The notes: generated from the letters alone by a model not told the origin. 64,000 bases of DNA from TMED88 sp964515335 (GCA_964515335.1 CAZETS010000004.1:49010-113009); one strand, 5' to 3'. Positions 46,157-56,216 are shown, counted from the stretch's first letter. Program-made: numbers and translations.

Positions 46157-46176
46157 CTAAGAGTGACTGCTCTAAG
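46157..46176 (-). promoter_or_regulatory. Near-palindromic operator candidate upstream of merR-men
   Basis: CTAAGAG-TGACTG-CTCTAAG on the plus strand: arms of 7 bp that match in inverted orientation at 6 of 7 positions, in an AT-rich patch 10 bp upstream of the merR ATG. MerR proteins bind such dyads. Likely autoregulatory site for the merR-men operon; untested. Confidence 0.4.
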
Positions 46177-46207
46177 CGTCGAGCACCATTTTCGTGCCCA
46201 CACGGGT

Positions 46208-46939
46208 CTATCGCCCCAACCCCTCGACTTCGCGCACGATTTCCGCGAAGCGGGCGAGCAGGCGGGCCGCCTCGGGCGACTCGCCGGCGGCCGCCAGCAG
46301 CGCGTCGGGGTCCAGCTCCTCGTCGAGCAGCTCCCCGCGCCGGATCGACAGGTAGGCGCGGCTCACCTCGGCGTCGAACTCGGGATGGAACTGCACCCCC
46401 CAGGCCCGCTCCGCGAAGCGCACGGCCTGGTGGCCGTCCGCGTCGTTGGCGGCCAGCCGGACGGCGCCCGGCGGCAGCGCGAGCACCGACTCGCGGTGCG
46501 TCTCCTGGGCGCGGATCGCCCGCGGCGTGCCGCCGAGCAGCGGGTCGGTCGCCGCCGCGTCGCTCAGCTGGATCGACACGGTGCCGATCTCGCGGCCGTT
46601 CGGGTTGCGCCCGACGAGACCACCGAGCCCGTGGGCGAGCAGCTGATGGCCGTAGCAGATGCCGAACACGGGCGTGCCCCGTCGCACCGCCTCCACGAGC
46701 CAGCCGGCCGCGGCTTCGCTCCACGGCTCGCGGTCGCTCACCATCGAGGCCGAGCCGGTCACCACCACGCCGCTCGGGAGGTCGTGGTCGGGAAGCGAAG
46801 CGCCCGACGAGACGTCGAGCGTGACGACGTCGAGCGGCGCCGCTTGGAGTCCGGCCTCGATCCACTGCTCGAAGTCGCCCCGCTGCGCGACGATCTCGGC
46901 CGGCGCCGAGCCGGTCTTGAAGATCAGGATCGGCCTCAC
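46208..46939 (-). CDS. Class I glutamine amidotransferase domain protein
   Basis: 243 residues from a GTG at 46939 that overlaps the stop of the SpoU methyltransferase (GTGA). Triad class I GATase: GVVVTGSASMVSDREPW, the nucleophile elbow VFGICYGHQLLAHGLGG, and WGVQFHPEFDAEV with the His-Glu pair. It resembles stand-alone GuaA-like amidotransferases often annotated as GMP synthase-like, but no synthetase domain follows. The amination target is unknown. The C-terminal 60 residues are acidic and helical. Confidence 0.88.
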   Translation of the reverse strand: MRPILIFKTGSAPAEIVAQRGDFEQWIEAGLQAAPLDVVTLDVSSGASLPDHDLPSGVVVTGSASMVSDREPWSEAAAGWLVEAVRRGTPVFGICYGHQLLAHGLGGLVGRNPNGREIGTVSIQLSDAAATDPLLGGTPRAIRAQETHRESVLALPPGAVRLAANDADGHQAVRFAERAWGVQFHPEFDAEVSRAYLSIRRGELLDEELDPDALLAAAGESPEAARLLARFAEIVREVEGLGR

Positions 46940-47760
46940 CTCGCACCCGCGTGTCCGGCAGGCCTTCTGAGCTGGTGCAGGGCGATGGCCGCCGCGGTGG
47001 CCACGTTGATCGAGTCGACGCCAGGCGCCATCTCGATGCGCACGCACGCATCGGCTTGCGCCCGAACCGCATCCGACAGGCCCTGCCCTTCCGTGCCGAC
47101 CACCACGGCGAGGCGCTCCGCGGCTCGCGCCGACTCGCCGGCAAGATCGGCGTCGCCGCCGGGATCCAGCGCGACGATGCGGTAGCCGCGATCGCGCAGC
47201 CGGGCGAGCGCGTCGGGCCACTTCTCGGCCCGCGCGAACGGCACGCAGAGGCTCCCGCCGAGCGACGTGCGGATGGCCTTGCGGTAGAGGGGATCGCAAC
47301 AGCGCGGGCAGAGCACCGCCGCGTCGACGCCGAACGCCAGCGCGTTGCGGAAGAGCCCGCCCACGTTGTCGTGGTTGGTCAGGCCCTCCATCACGAGCAA
47401 CCGCGAGCCGCCGGCGGGCACGGCATCGAGGAGCCCGTCGAGGTCCGTATCGGGCAAGCGCTCGACGAGCGCCAGGCACCCCCGGTGGATCGCGAAGCCC
47501 GCGAGCGAGCGCAGCACCTCGGCCGGCGCGCGATACACCGGGACGCCCGGCGCAAGCGAGGCGAGCTCGTCCGCGAGCGCACGATACGCGGGCTCGCCGA
47601 GCAGGATCGAAAGCGGCCGGAAGGGCGACTGCTCGAGCAGGCAGCGCAGGGTGCCCCGCCCCTCCACGACGAAGAGGCCGCGGCGAAGGCGCAGGTCGCG
47701 ATCCTTCAGATCGCGGTAGCCGGCGACGCGCGGATCGTCGGGCGAGTCGACGTCGATCAT
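46936..47760 (-). CDS. SpoU/TrmH-family RNA 2'-O-methyltransferase
   Basis: 274 residues from the ATG at 47760. A substrate-binding N-terminal domain (GYRDLKDRDLRLRRGLFVVE) is followed by the SPOUT knot domain with motif 1 EGLTNHDNVGGLFRNALAFG, motif 2 LAVVVGTEGQGLSDAV and motif 3 MAPGVDSINVATAAAIALHQ. All SpoU motifs are present, so it should methylate a ribose in rRNA or tRNA; the target is unknown. The stop overlaps the amidotransferase GTG. It lies about 50 bp downstream of the fumarase gene on the same strand of an otherwise packed run. Confidence 0.92.
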   Translation of the reverse strand: MIDVDSPDDPRVAGYRDLKDRDLRLRRGLFVVEGRGTLRCLLEQSPFRPLSILLGEPAYRALADELASLAPGVPVYRAPAEVLRSLAGFAIHRGCLALVERLPDTDLDGLLDAVPAGGSRLLVMEGLTNHDNVGGLFRNALAFGVDAAVLCPRCCDPLYRKAIRTSLGGSLCVPFARAEKWPDALARLRDRGYRIVALDPGGDADLAGESARAAERLAVVVGTEGQGLSDAVRAQADACVRIEMAPGVDSINVATAAAIALHQLRRPAGHAGAR

Positions 47761-47809
47761 CGACACCGGACGACGCCCTCCCCCGACCTTCCGCAACGCA
47801 CGCCCATCG

Positions 47810-49420
<1,611 letters not shown>

Positions 49421-49591
49421 CGCGCGGGGGCCTCCGGGGGGTTGAGCGGCGGCGGTCGCGTCCGGAGGACGGCCGCAGCGTCGCGGAAGACGCCGAGAAT
49501 AGCGAAGCACCGGTGACACCCGGGCACTTCTCGGCCAAGCTCCGGGGTCGACCCCGCCGCAGCGAGCGGCCGCGACCCGGAGGATCCCGCG

Positions 49592-50530
49592 ATGGCCCAC
49601 GACCTTCACTTCGGCCTCACGCTGCCACAGATCAAGCGCACCTGGCAGGAGTGCCGCGACGCCGCAGTCCACGCCGACGGGCTCGGCTTCGACTCGGTGT
49701 GGGTGTGCGATCACGTCTACGGCGTCCCCCGGCCGGACCTGCCGATCCTCGAGGCCTGGAGCCTGCTCGCCGCCGTCGCCGCCGTGACCGAGCGCGTCGG
49801 CCTCGGCACGCTCGTGACGCCGCCCCTCTTCCGCAATCCCGCGATGCTCGCCAAGCAGGTCGCCACGATCGAACAGATCGCGGACGGCCGCGTCATCATG
49901 GGCCTCGGCGCCGGCTGGTTCCAGCCCGAGTTCGAGGCCTACGGCAACCCCTTTCCCTCGCTCGGCGAGCGCATGCGCGCACTCGACGAGTGCGTGCAGA
50001 TCATGAAGAGCATGTGGACCGAGCAGAGCACCACCTTCGAGGGCCAGCACTTCCGCGTGAAGGACGCGTTCTGCGAGCCCAAGCCGCCGAGGCGCCCGCC
50101 GGTGCTGATCGGCGGCACCGGAGAGAAGGTGCTGATGGGCATCGCGGCGCGGCACGCCGACATCTGGAACAACATGGCGATCGCCCAGAGCCAGCTCGCG
50201 CAGAAGGTCGAGGCGCTGCGCAAGCGCTGCGACGAGGTGGGCCGCGACCCCGAAACGATCCAGGTCTCCCAACAGTGCGTCGTGATCGTCGAGGAGACCG
50301 AAGACGCGGCCCGGGCCGCGCTCGCCAAGGCCGGCAAGATCTACGGTGGCCACATGGGTGCGGGGCTCGAGGAGCACGGCATCTGGGGAACGCCCGAACG
50401 GGTCGCCGAGTGCATCGAGCGCCACCGGTCGCTCGGCTGCACGGGCTTCGTGATGGAGTTCTTCGGGCGCGACACGCGCCCGCCGGCCGAGCTCTTCGCC
50501 ACCCGGGTGATGCCGCTGCTGCGAGGCTGA
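49592..50530 (+). CDS. LLM-class flavin/F420-dependent oxidoreductase
   Basis: 312 residues, luciferase-like TIM barrel. LHFGLTLPQIKRTWQEC, GFDSVWVCDHVYG, RVGLGTLVTPPLFRNPAML, GLGAGWFQPEFEAYG and RPPVLIGGTGEKVLMGIAA fit the F420-dependent subfamily seen in Actinobacteria and in some Gram-negative groups. Whether the cofactor is F420 or FMN cannot be read from the sequence, and the substrate is unknown. It is divergent from the fumarase gene. A strong 9-bp inverted repeat lies 26 bp after its stop. Confidence 0.88.
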   Translation: MAHDLHFGLTLPQIKRTWQECRDAAVHADGLGFDSVWVCDHVYGVPRPDLPILEAWSLLAAVAAVTERVGLGTLVTPPLFRNPAMLAKQVATIEQIADGRVIMGLGAGWFQPEFEAYGNPFPSLGERMRALDECVQIMKSMWTEQSTTFEGQHFRVKDAFCEPKPPRRPPVLIGGTGEKVLMGIAARHADIWNNMAIAQSQLAQKVEALRKRCDEVGRDPETIQVSQQCVVIVEETEDAARAALAKAGKIYGGHMGAGLEEHGIWGTPERVAECIERHRSLGCTGFVMEFFGRDTRPPAELFATRVMPLLRG

Positions 50531-50556
50531 CGTCGCCCGCCCGGAAGCGCCCCACC

Positions 50557-50580
50557 GGACGTTCCGCCGATGGAACGTCC
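50557..50580 (+). terminator. Strong stem-loop after the LLM gene
   Basis: GGACGTTCC-GCCGAT-GGAACGTCC, a perfect 9-bp stem with a 6-base loop, 26 bp after the LLM stop and about 130 bp before the protease gene. No U tract follows (next bases TCAGGC), so it may terminate inefficiently, protect the mRNA end, or be a protein-binding dyad. Confidence 0.45.
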
Positions 50581-50713
50581 TCAGGCTCGGGTCTGTCCAT
50601 CCGATGAGAAGAGGTGCGTAGTCGACCACTGCCCTTGGAGGCCCCGCCAGATCGGCGGGATCCCCGAGGGAATCAGGCAGCGGCGGGCCATCCCCCGGTT
50701 ATCCTTGACCTTT

Positions 50714-52768
50714 ATGATCGTCCGTCTCCTCGCTCTTCTCGGCCGACCCGGGATCGTGATCGCCCTCGGCGTCCTCGCGACCGCCCCGGGCGCCCACGCG
50801 ACGCGCACCGAGCCGCTCACCTGCGAGCGCATCCCGGAGCTGACGCGCACCTACCTCCACAAGCACATCAGCTTCCACTACGTGAACGACGATCTCCGCC
50901 AGCGGCTGATCGACACGTACCTGAAGCGGCTCGACCCATCCCGCAGCCTGTACCTGACCGACGAGGTCCAGGGGCTCGAACGCAAGCTCCGCGGCGTCAT
51001 CCAGGACGTGCGCGAGGGCAACTGCACCGAGTTGACCGCCATCCAGGCGGATCAGGTCAAGCGCTACGAGGCGCTCGAGAAGACCGTGCGCACCCTGCTC
51101 GAGGACCCCGAGTACGCGCTCGACACCGAGGCCATCCTGATCATCGATCCCGAAAAGCGCGCCTGGCCGAAGACCGCGGCCGACCGCGACGAGATCGTCA
51201 CGAAGCTCGTGCACTTCCAGATGTCGAACTACCTCGGCTCGAACATGGAGCTCGAGGAGGCCAAGCAGAAGCTGATCCACCGCTACGAGCTCAGCACCAA
51301 GCGCGCCCGGGAGCGCACCACCGAAGACCTCTACGCGGCCTACCTCGACGCCTTCGCGTCGGCCCTCGATCCCCACTCGAACTACCTGTCGAGCGAAGTC
51401 CTCGAGGACTTCCAGATCAGCATGCAGCTGTCGCTCGAGGGTATCGGCGTCGCGCTCTCGTCGCGCGAGGGCTACTCGGTGGTGGAGAAGGTGATCCCCG
51501 GCGGCGCCGCCGACAAGCTCGCGGTGCTCGAGCCGAACGACAAGATCATCGCGGTCGCGCAGGACGAAGGCGAGCCGGTCGACATCATCGACATGGATCT
51601 GCGCAACGTCGTGCGCCTGATCCGCGGCAAGCGCGGCACGAAGGTCCACCTCACGATCCTGCGGCAGGGCGACAAGACCGAGCGCTTCCGGGTCTCGATC
51701 GTGCGCGACAAGATCAACCTCGAGGAGCAGGCCGCCAAGCTCCGCTTCGAGGAGACGGAGCTGCACGGCAAGAAGCTGAAGCTCGCCGTTCTCGAGCTGC
51801 CGTCGTTCTACGGCGGGCGCAACCCCGGCGAGCGTCAGAGCAGCAAGGACGTCGAGCGGCTGCTCGAGGAGGCCCGCAAGGCGAAGGCCGACGGGCTGCT
51901 CCTCGACCTGTCACGAAACGGCGGCGGACTGCTCGAGAATTCGGTGGACATCGCCGGCTACTTCCTCGAGGGCGGCGGCGTGGTCGCCGTGAAGGACACC
52001 TTCCAGAAGGTCCAGGTGCTGCGCGATCGCGACGACCAGATCGCCTGGGACGGCCCGCTCGTCGTCCTGACCTCGCGCGTGAGCGCCTCGGCGTCGGAGA
52101 TCGTGGCCGGCGCCCTGAAGGACTACAGCCGCGCCGTCGTCGTGGGCGACGACCACACCTTCGGCAAGGGGACGGTCCAGAGCATGGTGCCGCTACCCGA
52201 AGGCCTCGGCGCCCTCAAGGTCACCACGGCCCTGTTCTTCCGTCCCGGCGGCAAGTCGACCCAGCACGCCGGCGTCGGCGCCGACGTGGTGCTTCCCTCG
52301 GTGTTCGCCACCGACGATTTCGGCGAGGCCCACCAGACCTACTCGCTGCCCAGCCAGACGATCGCCCCGTTCATCGAGCCCGGGAACCGACCGAGCCTCG
52401 ACTCGAGCGACGAGGGAGCGCGCTGGAGGCCGGTCACCGCCGACCTGGTCGCCGAGCTGACCCGCCGCTCACAGAGCCGCGTGAGCGAGAACGAGGAGTT
52501 CGCCGAGGTGCTCGAACGCCTCGCGAAGGCCGAGGAGCGAAACGGCGTCGTCCATCTCGCCGAGCTCATGAAGGAGCAGGACGAGCAGAACGGCAAGAAG
52601 TCGAGCGACTCGGAGACGGACGGTGAGAGTGACGCCGAGCCGTCCGACGGGGCCTCGGAGGACGACGCGCAGCCCGACGGCGGGGACGAGGACGACGACG
52701 AGGAGCCCTCGCCCCAGCAGCTCGAGGCGCTGCACATCCTGGCCGACCTGGTCGTCCTGAGCACGTAA
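50714..52768 (+). CDS. prc: C-terminal (tail-specific) processing protease, S41 family
   Basis: 684 residues, the Prc/Tsp size class. A signal peptide (RLLALLGRPGIVIALGVLA, cut near GAHA) sends it to the periplasm. N-terminal helical domain (HKHISFHYVNDDLRQRL), a PDZ domain (about 235-310, SLEGIGVALSSREGYSVVE), and the S41 protease with catalytic Ser in TSRVSASASEIVAGAL (about 459) and Lys in TFGKGTVQSM (about 483). The tail is long and acidic (SDSETDGESDAEPSDGASED and on). It trims periplasmic proteins by their C-termini. ATG 50714 was chosen over upstream frames because the signal peptide starts there. Confidence 0.93.
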   Translation: MIVRLLALLGRPGIVIALGVLATAPGAHATRTEPLTCERIPELTRTYLHKHISFHYVNDDLRQRLIDTYLKRLDPSRSLYLTDEVQGLERKLRGVIQDVREGNCTELTAIQADQVKRYEALEKTVRTLLEDPEYALDTEAILIIDPEKRAWPKTAADRDEIVTKLVHFQMSNYLGSNMELEEAKQKLIHRYELSTKRARERTTEDLYAAYLDAFASALDPHSNYLSSEVLEDFQISMQLSLEGIGVALSSREGYSVVEKVIPGGAADKLAVLEPNDKIIAVAQDEGEPVDIIDMDLRNVVRLIRGKRGTKVHLTILRQGDKTERFRVSIVRDKINLEEQAAKLRFEETELHGKKLKLAVLELPSFYGGRNPGERQSSKDVERLLEEARKAKADGLLLDLSRNGGGLLENSVDIAGYFLEGGGVVAVKDTFQKVQVLRDRDDQIAWDGPLVVLTSRVSASASEIVAGALKDYSRAVVVGDDHTFGKGTVQSMVPLPEGLGALKVTTALFFRPGGKSTQHAGVGADVVLPSVFATDDFGEAHQTYSLPSQTIAPFIEPGNRPSLDSSDEGARWRPVTADLVAELTRRSQSRVSENEEFAEVLERLAKAEERNGVVHLAELMKEQDEQNGKKSSDSETDGESDAEPSDGASEDDAQPDGGDEDDDEEPSPQQLEALHILADLVVLST

Positions 52769-52917
52769 CCAACCCGTCGGCCGCGGCATCCACAACGAAC
52801 GGATGCCGACCCCGCAGGTGCACCGGGCGTGCGCTAGGCTGCGCGGCCCTCGGCCGCGCGCGGCATCCGGTTGGCTGTGCCGCCGTGCCGCGCCCCCGAG
52901 CCACGCGAGGAATCATC

Positions 52918-53847
52918 ATGAGCCTGGATGACGCCACCCGTCAGCAAATCAGCGATCTCGTCGGCCAGAACCGCGTCATGCTGTTCATGAAGGGCGACCG
53001 CACGGCGCCCCAGTGCGGATTCTCGGCCCGCGTGATCGACATCCTGGAGGGCTACGGGACCGACTACGAGACCCTCGACGTGCTCTCCAACCCGGCGGTG
53101 CGCGAGGGCATCAAGGTCTACTCGTCCTGGCCGACGATCCCGCAGCTCTACGTATCGGGCGAGTTCGTCGGCGGCTGCGACATCATCACCGAGATGCACG
53201 GCACCGGCGAACTCTTCGGGGCGCTCGGCGTCGAGCCGCCCGCCGAGGTGGTCCCCGAGATCCACCTCACCGCCGAGGCCGCCGAGGCGCTCCAGCAGGC
53301 GGCCTCCCGCACCGGCGACCCCGATCAGCACCTGCATCTCGCGGTCGGGCGCAACTTCCAGAGCACGCTGTCGATGGCCCCTCAGTCACCGATGGACGTG
53401 GTCGTCGAGGCGAGCGGCGTGACGATCATGGTCGATCGCATGAGCGCCGCCCGTGCCGACGGTATCCGCATCTCGCTGGTCGACACGGCGCAGGGCCGCG
53501 GCTTCAAGGTCGACAACCCGAACGCCCCCAGCATGAACGAGCTCTCCGTCCAGGAGCTGTCGCGGTGGATCGAGTCGGGCGAGAGCTTCGAGCTGGTCGA
53601 CGTGCGCACCCCCTCCGAGTTCGAGACGGCCCGGCTCGAGCGAGCCCAACTGCTCGACGAGTCCCTCTACCAACGGCTGCAGTCGCTACCGCGCGACACC
53701 CGGCTGGTCTTCATCTGCCACCACGGCCCCCGAGGCGTCAACGCCGCCGAGCAGTTCCTGGGCCTGGGCTTCACCGACGTCCACAACGTAACGGGCGGCA
53801 TCGACGCCTGGTCGGTCGAGATCGACCCGGCCGTCCCGCAGTACTGA
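52918..53847 (+). CDS. Monothiol glutaredoxin - A-type-like domain - rhodanese fusion
   Basis: 309 residues with three modules. 1-105: Grx4-type monothiol glutaredoxin (VMLFMKGDRTAPQCGFSAR, active Cys33, WPTIPQLYVSGEFVGGCDI), which binds and passes a 2Fe-2S cluster with glutathione. 118-205: an IscA/HesB-like fold (EIHLTAEAAEAL, MDVVVEASGVTIMVDRMSA, GFKVDNPNAP) without any of the three ligand Cys. 210-309: rhodanese with FELVDVRTPSEFETARL and the active loop FICHHGPRG (Cys about 267). bolA starts 3 bp later, so the Grx-BolA pair is conserved. Likely role: Fe-S or sulfur handling. Confidence 0.92.
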   Translation: MSLDDATRQQISDLVGQNRVMLFMKGDRTAPQCGFSARVIDILEGYGTDYETLDVLSNPAVREGIKVYSSWPTIPQLYVSGEFVGGCDIITEMHGTGELFGALGVEPPAEVVPEIHLTAEAAEALQQAASRTGDPDQHLHLAVGRNFQSTLSMAPQSPMDVVVEASGVTIMVDRMSAARADGIRISLVDTAQGRGFKVDNPNAPSMNELSVQELSRWIESGESFELVDVRTPSEFETARLERAQLLDESLYQRLQSLPRDTRLVFICHHGPRGVNAAEQFLGLGFTDVHNVTGGIDAWSVEIDPAVPQY

Positions 53848-53850
53848 CCC

Positions 53851-54117
53851 GTGCCTATCGAGATCGTCGGACAGGGCGGTGCGGCGGAGACCGAGGAGGC
53901 GCTGCGGACGGCGATCCGCGAGGCGATCCCCGACGGAGAGATCGAGGTGCGTGCGGCCGGCCCGGGCCACTTCGAGATCCGTGTGGTGTCGGGCGTCTTC
54001 GAAGGCAAGAACCGCGTCCGACAGCAGCAGCTCGTCTACGCCGCGATCACGCACCTGATGGCAGGGGCGAACGCGCCCGTGCACGCGGTCGACCGGCTGG
54101 AGTGCGTGGTCCCGTAG
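53851..54117 (+). CDS. bolA: BolA-family protein
   Basis: 88 residues from a GTG at 53851, 3 bp after the glutaredoxin fusion. AAGPGHFEIRVVSGVFEGKN, RVRQQQLVYAAITHLM and APVHAVDRL match the class II-HTH-like BolA fold, including the conserved FEGK region and the C-terminal His region that shares a cluster with monothiol glutaredoxins. It forms a 2Fe-2S heterodimer with Grx4-type proteins in other bacteria. The adjacency here, within one transcript, fits that partnership. An assembly gap starts 82 bp after the stop. Confidence 0.9.
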   Translation: MPIEIVGQGGAAETEEALRTAIREAIPDGEIEVRAAGPGHFEIRVVSGVFEGKNRVRQQQLVYAAITHLMAGANAPVHAVDRLECVVP

Positions 54118-54199
54118 GGCCGGGCTACGCGCGGGGCGCACGAGCGGTGGCAGGTGGCTCCGTCCGTCTTCTCATCGCGGCTTGCGCAGCTTGAGGACG

Positions 54200-54299
54200 N
54201 NNNNNNNNNNNNNNNNNNNNNNNNNNNNNNNNNNNNNNNNNNNNNNNNNNNNNNNNNNNNNNNNNNNNNNNNNNNNNNNNNNNNNNNNNNNNNNNNNNN
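54200..54299. other. Assembly gap of 100 N, flanked by identical 55-bp ends
   Basis: Exactly 100 N. Bases 54145-54199 equal 54300-54354 over all 55 positions, as at the other gap. The repeated stretch is ordinary sequence (the 3' end of the methyltransferase gene), not a repeat family, so it is best read as an unmerged k = 55 contig overlap. Short frames crossing the N run are not genes. Confidence 0.92.
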
Positions 54300-54326
54300 C
54301 GGTGGCAGGTGGCTCCGTCCGTCTTC

Positions 54327-55088
54327 TCATCGCGGCTTGCGCAGCTTGAGGACGAAACGGTCCGTCTTCCCGCGGACCGAGGCGTCGAAGACCATGGCGG
54401 TGTGATCGTCGGCCGGATTCGCGAGCACCTCCGACCTGGCCTGCACGACGAACCCGGCCGCAGCGGCGAGCTTCTCGACGGGCTCGGGCTCGATGCGGTG
54501 GAGCGCCGCGTTGTCGGCGTTGGCGACGCCGACGTGGTCGATGATGCCGAGCACGCCGCCGGGCTCGAGCAGGCGCATGACGGTGGCGAGGAAGCCGCTT
54601 GCCGCCTCGGCGCCGCGTCCGTTGTAGATGTCGTGGAAGTTGAGGGCGGTGATCGCCACGTCGACCGAGCCGGGCTCGAGGCTCAGCGCGTCGAGCTCTT
54701 CGTCGAGGCGCACCACGTTCGGCAGCCGATCCTCGGCGAGCCGGGCGGTCAGCGCCCGGTCGTTCGCTCCGTCGCGGAACTGCAGCACGTAGGCGGGATT
54801 CTGGGCGTAGACCCTTCCCTTCGGCCCGACCGCCTCTGACAGCACCTCGGTGTACCAGCCGCCGGCCGCGATCAGATCGATGACGGTCATGCCCGGCTCG
54901 ATGCCGAGGAACGCGACGACCTCGGCAGGCTTGCGACCGGCGTCACGGGCCTTGTCGGCGTCCGAGCGGGGGCCGCTCGCGAGTCGCTCGGCCAGACCGG
55001 CGCCCGTGGCCGTCGTCGAGAGAGCCGCGACGAGTATCGGCAGGAGAGTGATCGCAACACGCGAGACGACTCGATTCGATCGATCCAT
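54327..55088 (-). CDS. Exported class I SAM-dependent methyltransferase-like protein
   Basis: 253 residues from the ATG at 55088. The N-terminus has a signal peptide (VVSRVAITLLPILVAALSTT). The mature part has motif I GMTVIDLIAAGGWYTEVLSE, then VDVAITALNFHDIYNG and VLGIIDHVGVANADN, a methyltransferase fold of the type found in periplasmic proteins of proteobacteria (often annotated as class I SAM methyltransferase with a signal peptide). SAM in the periplasm is not established, so the function is open. Its C-terminus lies in the 55-bp duplicated end of the assembly gap but is complete. Confidence 0.82.
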   Translation of the reverse strand: MDRSNRVVSRVAITLLPILVAALSTTATGAGLAERLASGPRSDADKARDAGRKPAEVVAFLGIEPGMTVIDLIAAGGWYTEVLSEAVGPKGRVYAQNPAYVLQFRDGANDRALTARLAEDRLPNVVRLDEELDALSLEPGSVDVAITALNFHDIYNGRGAEAASGFLATVMRLLEPGGVLGIIDHVGVANADNAALHRIEPEPVEKLAAAAGFVVQARSEVLANPADDHTAMVFDASVRGKTDRFVLKLRKPR

Positions 55089-55298
55089 GGGGGCTCCTGG
55101 CCGGCGGGCGGTACTGGAGGCGGACACGAGTAGGCAACTCTACCGGAGTGCCGGCAACTCGCATGCAACCCGACATCGGCCGTAGACGAATGGCCTCGAA
55201 CACTCGCGTGCGTCGAGCCAGCAGCCAACGGGCAGGGTCGCGCGGAACCCCGTGTCGGGTGCGGCGATTCACCGGCCGACTCCGCCGAGCAGGCCGGC

Positions 55299-55326
55299 TC
55301 AAGCGTATCTGCCCCATTTCCGATCA
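55299..55326 (+). promoter_or_regulatory. Sigma-28-like promoter before flagellin
   Basis: TCAAGCGT, a 12-bp spacer, and TCCGATCA resemble the FliA (sigma-28) consensus TAAAGTTT-N11-GCCGATAA; the -10 part matches 6 of 8. It ends 26 bp before the flagellin GTG. The place and the gene type support it, the spacing is one base long. Confidence 0.45.
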
Positions 55327-55352
55327 AGAAACCTGAGGAGCTTTCCCCCCCC

Positions 55353-56198
55353 GTGCCCTCGATCGGCGACTCCACACTCTCGCTCGGCATCCAGCGCCAC
55401 CTCTCCCTGCACACGCAGGCGGTGGGCCGCTCGATGCATCGCCTTTCGTCGGGGCTGCGCATCACGCGCGCCGCCGAGGATCCCGCCGGGCTCGCGGTCG
55501 CCATGCGCCTGTCGGCGCGTGAGCAGAGCATCGGGCAGGCGATCCGCAACGCTTCGGACGGCGTTTCGGCGCTGCAGATCGCCGAGGGGGCGATGAGCGA
55601 GTCGAGCGGTCTGCTGATCCGGCTCCGCGAGCTGGCGGTGCAGAGTGCGAACGGATCCTTGTCGAGCAGCGAGCGCGCGGTGCTCGACCAGGAGGCCCAG
55701 GGAATCGTCCAGGAGATCGATCGCATCGCCAGCGTCAACGACTTCAACGGCATGAACCTGATCGACGGCTCCACGGCCAGCATCGACCTGCACACCGGGC
55801 CCGGTGCAAGCGACACGCTCACCGTGACCGGCGTAGACGTTCGCGCCAGCCAGATCGGCAGCGGCGCAGGCAGCCAGGTCATCGACATCGACATCTCGAC
55901 CCAGGCGGGCGCCACGACGGCAATCGGCATCGCCGATGCGGCCATCAACCAGGTCTCGTCCGCGCGCGGCGCTCTCGGCACCGTCCAGTCCCGCGCCGAG
56001 TCGCAGATTCGCAGCCTGCAGATCTCGCAGGAGAACCTGATGGCGGCCCAGTCGCGCATCATGGACACAGATATCGCCCGCGAGACCGCCGAGCTGACGA
56101 AGACGACGATGTTGCAGCAGATGAGCGTCTCGCTGCTCGCCCAGGGAAATCAGCAGAGCCGCATCGTGCTCGACCTGCTGAGCGCGACCTTTCGCTAG
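55353..56198 (+). CDS. Short flagellin
   Basis: 281 residues, a D0-D1-only flagellin. The N-terminal helices show RSMHRLSSGLRITRAAEDPA, GLAVAMRLSAREQSIGQAIR, NASDGVSALQIAEGAM and NDFNGMNLIDG. A brief central part (about 140-200, beta-like) replaces D2/D3. The C-terminal helix has SRIMDTDIARETAELTKTTM, LQQMSVSLLAQGNQQS and ends LLSATFR instead of the usual LLR. GTG start; GAGGAG lies 12 bp upstream with a C8 tract in the spacer. No other flagellar gene is in the window, so it is an orphan here. It is a filament subunit by family. Confidence 0.94.
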   Translation: MPSIGDSTLSLGIQRHLSLHTQAVGRSMHRLSSGLRITRAAEDPAGLAVAMRLSAREQSIGQAIRNASDGVSALQIAEGAMSESSGLLIRLRELAVQSANGSLSSSERAVLDQEAQGIVQEIDRIASVNDFNGMNLIDGSTASIDLHTGPGASDTLTVTGVDVRASQIGSGAGSQVIDIDISTQAGATTAIGIADAAINQVSSARGALGTVQSRAESQIRSLQISQENLMAAQSRIMDTDIARETAELTKTTMLQQMSVSLLAQGNQQSRIVLDLLSATFR

Positions 56199-56216
56199 CC
56201 GCCCGGCCCGAGGCGC

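Noticed and set aside
54154..54405. Short frame crossing the second N run
   Set aside because: It exists only because N codons are open; the flanks are the same 55-bp sequence twice and lie antisense to the methyltransferase gene end.
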